The position numbers and the translations under genes are program-made. A model generated the notes under the pieces. That model made no database searches and was not told the origin of the DNA. It saw nothing but the letters and a program-made list of their open reading frames with translations. Shown piece after piece: positions 54,092-58,305 of a DNA stretch of 58,305 bases (positions are counted from its first letter, which is position 1; the number at the start of each line of letters is the position of its first letter). Origin of the DNA: Lachnospiraceae bacterium (GTDB lineage: Bacteria > Bacillota > Clostridia > Lachnospirales > Lachnospiraceae); assembly GCA_009911195.1 (NCBI GenBank), contig QXWV01000097.1:1-58305 (forward strand), written 5' to 3'.

Positions 54092-54247
54092 AATCCTGTA
54101 TAGTGATAAAGGTGGATTGATTTCCCTGGAGAATTTTGGTTTACCATTGAAATTTTTGGAAAGATTTGTTATAACTTAAACTAATTATAGTATATTATTT
54201 ACAGGCAAGGATGCCGGTTTAATTTTATCAAAGGAGTGAGAGGATAT

Positions 54248-55054
54248 ATGGCTTATAACATTAATATGAACATGAAAAATGACTATTCTTTTTTATTTTC
54301 CGGTATGGGTTCTGGTTCCGCTTCAGGCGGACTTGGTAACTTGAATTTTCTTTCGGACTATGGAAGCATCAAGAATGGCAGTTATGGGAAGCTCTTAAAG
54401 GCATATTATAATAAGGCGGAGAATGACAATACTTCCACCTCCGTTTCTAAAACGGAAAGGGAGAGCATATCCAATAAGCTTTCCACATCTTTGGCTAAGG
54501 ATTCGGCCAAGATACTGACGGATATTGACAAGGCTGTAGGTAAGGTGAAAGAATCTGCGGATGCTTTGACGAGCAAGGGAAAGGATTCCGTATTTAATGC
54601 AAAAGAAATTATTGCGGAAAATGAAGACGGAACAACTACAAGGAAGCAGCAGTACGATATGGACGCTATATATAAAGCCGTATCAGGGTTTGTGAAGGAT
54701 TACAATTCACTGGTGGACAGCATTGGCAAATCAGGTTCGGCCAATGTCCAGAAGGCAGGCAGCAATATGTCCAACATTACCAGCTTGTATTCCAAAAATC
54801 TGGAAAAAGTTGGGATTAAGGTTGGTGCGGACAAAAAGCTTAGCATTGATGAGGATACGTTCAAAAAGGCTGATGCCTCCAAGGTGAAATCGCTTTTTAA
54901 CGATTCATCTTCTTTCGCAAGGAATATCTCTTCGCAGGCTTCTTTTGTAAATTATGCAGCAAGCCGCGAGGCACAGAAGGCAAATACCTATAACAACACA
55001 GGCTATTATAATAATAATTATGCTATAGGGGATTTGTTTAACAGTATATTTTAA
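54248..55054 (+). CDS. FliD-like hypothetical protein
   Basis: The 268-residue protein has an N-terminus rich in Gly/Ser, then LSDYGSIKNGSYGKLLKAYY. Its C-terminal half resembles the end of flagellar hook-associated protein 2 (FliD): FVKDYNSLVDSIG and VGIKVGADKKLSIDEDTF. Full FliD proteins are much longer, so this is a short relative or a specialised surface protein. No signal peptide is seen, which fits flagellar-type export. The ATG at 54248 follows AAGGAG by 11 bases. It has its own terminator. Confidence 0.6.
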   Translation: MAYNINMNMKNDYSFLFSGMGSGSASGGLGNLNFLSDYGSIKNGSYGKLLKAYYNKAENDNTSTSVSKTERESISNKLSTSLAKDSAKILTDIDKAVGKVKESADALTSKGKDSVFNAKEIIAENEDGTTTRKQQYDMDAIYKAVSGFVKDYNSLVDSIGKSGSANVQKAGSNMSNITSLYSKNLEKVGIKVGADKKLSIDEDTFKKADASKVKSLFNDSSSFARNISSQASFVNYAASREAQKANTYNNTGYYNNNYAIGDLFNSIF

Positions 55055-55066
55055 AATGGGTTAGGG

Positions 55067-55097
55067 AAACCGGCAGTTTAGTCTACCGGTTTTTTTA
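55067..55097 (+). terminator. terminator after the FliD-like gene
   Basis: AAACCGG (55067-55073) pairs with CCGGTTT (55086-55092), followed by a T run to 55097. Confidence 0.85.
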
Positions 55098-55103
55098 TGC
55101 ACA

Positions 55104-55146
55104 CGGGCGTCCAAATGAAATGTGTCAGCAAGCTGACGGACGCCCG
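55104..55146. other. GC-rich hairpin
   Basis: CGGGCGTCC (55104-55112) pairs with GGACGCCCG (55138-55146), with an inner GTCAGC-AA-GCTGAC. It has no T tail. The remaining gap to the tRNA shows no other feature. Confidence 0.6.
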
Positions 55147-55355
55147 GCGCACGAGTAGGGGAAGATGGCTCTTTCCTACTCAATTATTATAGGAAATTAT
55201 GCTACAGCGTTGTAAGTCGCCAAGAAAGAATGCGAAGCATTCTTTGGAATTGTCCGCAGGGTCAATTCTTTTTTACCTAAAACCGCAGTTAAGCTGAGAT
55301 AATAATAAATAACCCCGGAATTCCATTTAGCTGATATTCCGAGGTTTCTATTTAA

Positions 55356-55439
55356 TGCAGGAAAAGAGACTTGAACTCTCATGGTATTGCTACCACACGG
55401 ACCTGAACCGTGCGCGTCTGCCAATTCCGCCATTCCTGC
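55356..55439 (-). tRNA. tRNA-Leu, anticodon CAG
   Basis: An 84-base type II tRNA with acceptor stem GCAGGAA/TTCCTGC, anticodon stem CACGG/CCGTG and anticodon CAG in TTCAGGT. The long variable arm TGGTAGCAATACCA and a TTCAAGT T-loop are present. CCA is not encoded. Confidence 0.95.
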
Positions 55440-55622
55440 ACGCAAGTAATATTATATTAGGTTTTACTAATTTTGTCAATCATTAATTTAGACTTTTTTC
55501 GGAAAAATTATAGAAAATTTTTTGAAAAAAATGAAGGAAATCCATTGACTTTTTTTCTATGTAATGGTATTATATTACTCGCGGCATGGAAATTTACATA
55601 ATAGTTATTTTCTGTTGCCCAT

Positions 55623-55706
55623 GCGGAAGTGTCGGAATTGGCAGACGAGCAAGACTAAGGATCTTGTGATGGTTACATCGTGTGGGTTCAAGTCCCATCT
55701 TCCGCA
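55623..55706 (+). tRNA. tRNA-Leu, anticodon AAG
   Basis: An 84-base type II tRNA with acceptor stem GCGGAAG/CTTCCGC and anticodon stem CAAGA/TCTTG. The loop CTAAGGA places AAG as anticodon. A long variable arm and GGTTCAAGTC T-arm are present. It faces away from the CAG tRNA. Its 3' end borders the AT-rich mobile segment. Confidence 0.95.
55685..55706 (+). other. probable attachment site half in the tRNA-Leu 3' end
   Basis: The T-arm and acceptor end of tRNA-Leu(AAG) stand 319 bases from a tyrosine recombinase gene pointing at it, the usual layout of an attL or attR. The second copy would lie beyond the window. Confidence 0.4.
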
Positions 55707-55712
55707 GTTAAT

Positions 55713-55755
55713 AAGTGGTAATAATAAAGTGGGAAAACCTTTATTATTACCACTT
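55713..55755 (+). terminator. terminator-like hairpin after tRNA-Leu(AAG)
   Basis: A perfect 17-bp stem (55713-55729 with 55739-55755) has a 9-base loop and is followed by GTTTATTTT. It begins 7 bases after the tRNA. The region 55756-56024 is AT-rich and shows no gene. Confidence 0.8.
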
Positions 55756-56024
55756 GTTTATTTTCTACATTTGTAAATGTAATATGTTTTGCTTGAGATA
55801 GTCAATAAGGTACTCAAATATAAAAAGTAAAAAATGGGGATAGAAAAATATAACCTTTTCTATCCCAACATATTTTACTCATTAAATTATAAGGATAATG
55901 TTGAATTTTCACGAATCTTTCTTATATGATTGTAAATAGCCATTTATTAATAAAATATAAGAAATACCGTAAAAAAATGGCTGCTATTTTGAAATACATT
56001 TATGGTAGCCATAGTAACTATTCA

Positions 56025-57044
56025 TTATGAAGCATATATATTATGTAAATAGCATATTTTATTTGTTGACTTTTCAAGGTAATGCTTTTGTGTAATTTCA
56101 AATGAACTATGCCCTAAAATTTCTTGAATAACAGAAGGGTCTACCCTCTTTTTGTTTAAATCAGTAGCAAGCCAACGCCTGAAGCAATGTACGGTGATAT
56201 CGGGCAGGTCAACTCTTGCCCCGATATTCTTAACAATTTTATTAATAGAATTTTTGCCAAGTTTATTGTGTGGACTTTTATACGAACAAAAAAGGTATGG
56301 GCTTAAATAAAATCCTCTTTCCATGAGATATTCCTGCAAATGTTTTTTACACCTCACAGAAAAGGGGACAATTCTATCCTTATCGCCTTTTCCGTGTATA
56401 AGCACTGTTCTGCCTTCCCAGTTAATTTCAGATACTAATATATTCCCTATTTCGGACACGCGTAAGCCAGTAGAAATTAGTAAATCTATCAAGGCAGTTT
56501 CGCGTCTATTTGTACAAGCATCTCGCATGGATTCAATTTCTAAATCGGTATACCAGCGCTTATACTTAACCCCGTCTTTAATTTTGGGTATTTTTTTTAC
56601 AGGGTTCTTTTTAATATACTCCTCATCCTCCATAAACTGGAAAAATACATTAAGGTTTCTTCGGCAATTGTCAGCAGTAGTCTTGCATACAGATTTCTCA
56701 TAATATAAAAGGTATCTGCGGACATCATCTGTAGTTATGCATATTAGCCCCTTTTTGCAAAAATTTGTGAGCGAAGAAATGCTAAACAAGTACTGTTTGA
56801 TTGAATCATCCTTTATGCCAGACATCCTCTTGCAACCCTCAAAGTTTTTGATGATAATAGAATCCTTGCACCGTTCTACAGACAACATGTTCTTTGAAGA
56901 AACAAAATCTACACCTTCAAAAACAGATGTAAGGACATTGAGTGAGCGGTTCATTTGAATGCTGTTAAACCCCTCTTCTTCCCCAATCATCCTTATAGCT
57001 GTTTTGAATAAATAATCCTTATCAATTTTCTCGTGTCCTGCCAT
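56025..57044 (-). CDS. tyrosine recombinase/phage-type integrase
   Basis: The 339-residue protein has an N-terminal SAM-like DNA-binding domain and a C-terminal catalytic domain. The full active-site set is present: Arg195 (STGLRVSE), Lys219 (HGKGDKDR), His286 and Arg289 (HCFRRW), His312 (LGHSS) and Tyr322 (KHYLEKS). GGAGGT 9 bases upstream supports the start at 57044; a longer frame begins at 57116. It points to tRNA-Leu(AAG), the likely insertion site. AT-content is higher than in the genes to the left, suggesting transfer. Confidence 0.93.
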   Translation of the reverse strand: MAGHEKIDKDYLFKTAIRMIGEEEGFNSIQMNRSLNVLTSVFEGVDFVSSKNMLSVERCKDSIIIKNFEGCKRMSGIKDDSIKQYLFSISSLTNFCKKGLICITTDDVRRYLLYYEKSVCKTTADNCRRNLNVFFQFMEDEEYIKKNPVKKIPKIKDGVKYKRWYTDLEIESMRDACTNRRETALIDLLISTGLRVSEIGNILVSEINWEGRTVLIHGKGDKDRIVPFSVRCKKHLQEYLMERGFYLSPYLFCSYKSPHNKLGKNSINKIVKNIGARVDLPDITVHCFRRWLATDLNKKRVDPSVIQEILGHSSFEITQKHYLEKSTNKICYLHNIYAS

Positions 57045-57151
57045 TTTAAATAACCTCCATATCATAAAATTTGTGTGTATAGAGGTTATTATATTGCAAA
57101 CATATGTTCGAGTCAAGAGATAAGTTGGTATTAACCCAATTGCTTTTTATT

Positions 57152-57913
57152 TTATATATTGGATAAAGCTGTTGCCCTATTCTGGAGTAATGTTTCTACG
57201 CTTTCTTTGGCTTGTAACATGGCGTTATTGTATGTTTCTAAATATATGCCTTGTAATTCATCGCCATAGGAAACAGATGATACAGCATCTACGTTGTTGA
57301 GTGATTTAATATACATTTTTAATTGATTAAAATATGTAGTGTGGTGCATTTTATTTGTAACTTCTGTAACGTATAAATTAATAATTTGTCCAGCAGAGTA
57401 CAATCTACAGCCCCCGTTGTCTTGGTGATAATACATAGGGCTATTTGTCTGCATGACAATATCAAATAATTCTTTAATATTCGTTTGGTCTTCATCATTG
57501 TATGAAAAATGTTCTGTAACCCCGTCCATTTTAACATCCACCCCGTCTATAATTAAGGTGTTGCATGTTTTTGATAATTCGGCGATTTTTGTTGACTTTG
57601 CTTCGTCCAGCGTAGGCATATAAGGTTCTATAGGTATAACAATACCGTCAGGTTCGCTATATGGCATATTGTCATTGCATAATTCAATTATTTTAGGGTA
57701 TTCATCATATATCCTATACAAATATGTATAATCTTTTCTGCATGTTTGAATGAGGGAATGGTTGTGTTCATTAATTAAATAGCATCCAGACAGATACACA
57801 TTTGGCTCTGGGATATCAGAATTAAATTCTAATCTTATTTGATGCTCCCCAATCTGGGAAAATTTGCAGTCAAATATCGATTCTGGGGCATTTATAAATA
57901 TAATTTTACTCAT
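57152..57913 (-). CDS. phage tail-associated protein with a DUF4376-like domain
   Basis: The 253-residue protein has an N-terminal part (1-100) ending in a Pro/Glu-rich stretch. A DUF4376-like domain follows, recognised by KSTKIAELSKTC, YHQDNGGCRLYSAGQIINLY and HHTTYFNQLKMYI. Such domains occur near tail-fibre genes in phages. AAAGGAG stands upstream of the ATG. It is transcribed toward the integrase, an unusual order for an intact prophage. Confidence 0.75.
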   Translation of the reverse strand: MSKIIFINAPESIFDCKFSQIGEHQIRLEFNSDIPEPNVYLSGCYLINEHNHSLIQTCRKDYTYLYRIYDEYPKIIELCNDNMPYSEPDGIVIPIEPYMPTLDEAKSTKIAELSKTCNTLIIDGVDVKMDGVTEHFSYNDEDQTNIKELFDIVMQTNSPMYYHQDNGGCRLYSAGQIINLYVTEVTNKMHHTTYFNQLKMYIKSLNNVDAVSSVSYGDELQGIYLETYNNAMLQAKESVETLLQNRATALSNI

Positions 57914-58015
57914 ATTATAATTTCTCCTTTAAAATGACAGGGTAAACCTGTCAAAATGTTGATAAAATGAAAATAGTCAAAGTAAAAGACAAAATGAAGG
58001 TGGAATAGGGGTAGT

Positions 58016-58305
58016 TTGCTAAACGGCAATTTAGTCCAGCTGATGAGCAAATATAAATTGCTCAAAAGTGGTGCGGTGTCAGAAACGGTAAACATACCAT
58101 TTATGGATTATAGGATGCTGTATTTATGCATCTTAGATAGTACAAATAGCATTATTTTAGCTGCTGATACCATCAATGTTGCACTGTTGCTTGCCCTTGG
58201 GCAATCTGGCGTGGGAAACTATATATCGTACCACGAGAGTGCAAGTGTCAAAGCGTCACTAATGGTAAAGGCAAAGTCAGAGGCATCCTTGCAGTGCAAT
58301 TTAAG
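58016..58305 (+). CDS. partial ORF running off the window, possibly phage
   Basis: An open frame runs to the window end from TTG 58016 (GGGG about 4 bases upstream) or ATG 58043 (no ribosome binding site). It encodes segments such as SGAVSETVNIPFMDYRMLYL. It is divergent from the tail-associated gene across about 100 bp. The composition suits a small phage structural protein, but I do not recognise it. Confidence 0.4.
   Translation, partial: MLNGNLVQLMSKYKLLKSGAVSETVNIPFMDYRMLYLCILDSTNSIILAADTINVALLLALGQSGVGNYISYHESASVKASLMVKAKSEASLQCNL

Noticed and set aside
55197-55445. 82-codon frame on the minus strand
   Set aside because: It runs through tRNA-Leu(CAG); the tRNA explains the sequence.
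55564-55776. 70-codon frame on the plus strand
   Set aside because: It overlaps tRNA-Leu(AAG) and its terminator.
57910-58095. 61-codon minus-strand frame upstream of the tail-associated gene
   Set aside because: It overlaps the ribosome binding site region of the tail gene and conflicts with the longer plus-strand frame; it has no start signals.

Overview
The window looks like the chromosome of an anaerobic, gut-type Clostridia, most probably a Lachnospiraceae member. The reasons are a six-gene Rnf operon in the order CDGEAB with an adjacent ApbE, ispH overlapping a four-domain S1 protein, a biotin-dependent sodium-pump decarboxylase operon, a SleB-type cell-wall hydrolase, many cytoplasmic glycoside hydrolases with AraC, SorC, DeoR and RpiR regulators, and strong AAGGAG-type ribosome binding sites. 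The genus cannot be named from this sequence.

Layout. 1-6.2 kb: a GH106-like glycosidase, a divergent L-fucose/L-arabinose isomerase-like gene and an AraC regulator. 6.3-11.9 kb: a five-gene operon (carboxyltransferase, OadG, biotin carrier, OadB/GcdB, OadA) that could form a sodium-translocating decarboxylase or a transcarboxylase. It ends in a terminator followed by a perfect 60-bp-arm palindrome. 12.1-27.0 kb: a carbohydrate island. GH29 fucosidase and GH51 arabinofuranosidase lie on the minus strand, divergent from a SorC regulator, an ABC importer without its own ATPase, a nucleoside hydrolase, a UlaG-like lactonase and a second GH106-like enzyme. A DeoR regulator divergent from a UlaE-like epimerase follows, separated by an operator-like palindrome. 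None of the GH enzymes shows a signal peptide, so the substrates are probably small glycosides cleaved inside the cell.

27.2-34.3 kb: mostly housekeeping genes (RpiR regulator, HI0933-family flavoprotein, cmk, ispH, rpsA-like), a cheR broken by a frameshift and an RNase H-like exonuclease gene. 34.4-41.9 kb: a structured intergenic element, rnfCDGEAB, apbE (which would attach FMN to RnfD and RnfG) and an unusual HTH-methyltransferase fusion. 42.2-50.7 kb: GH25 lysozyme, SleB-like hydrolase, thrC, a small membrane protein, citrate synthase, Xaa-Pro aminopeptidase and a LacI-type regulator lacking its DNA-binding domain. 50.9-55.1 kb: a FapA-family protein with seven 26-residue repeats, an HD-GYP protein whose receiver has lost its phosphoacceptor Asp, and a FliD-like protein.

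55.3-58.3 kb: two divergent tRNA-Leu genes, then AT-rich DNA with a tyrosine recombinase, a phage tail-type protein and an ORF running off the end. This is probably the edge of a prophage or integrative element inserted at the 3' end of the second tRNA-Leu.

At least two families of dispersed palindromic intergenic repeats, several imperfect tandem repeats next to start codons, and a duplicated block seen at two gene junctions run through the window. I consider these, the structured element upstream of rnfC and the carbohydrate island the parts most worth a second look. I found no CRISPR array, rRNA or complete insertion sequence.
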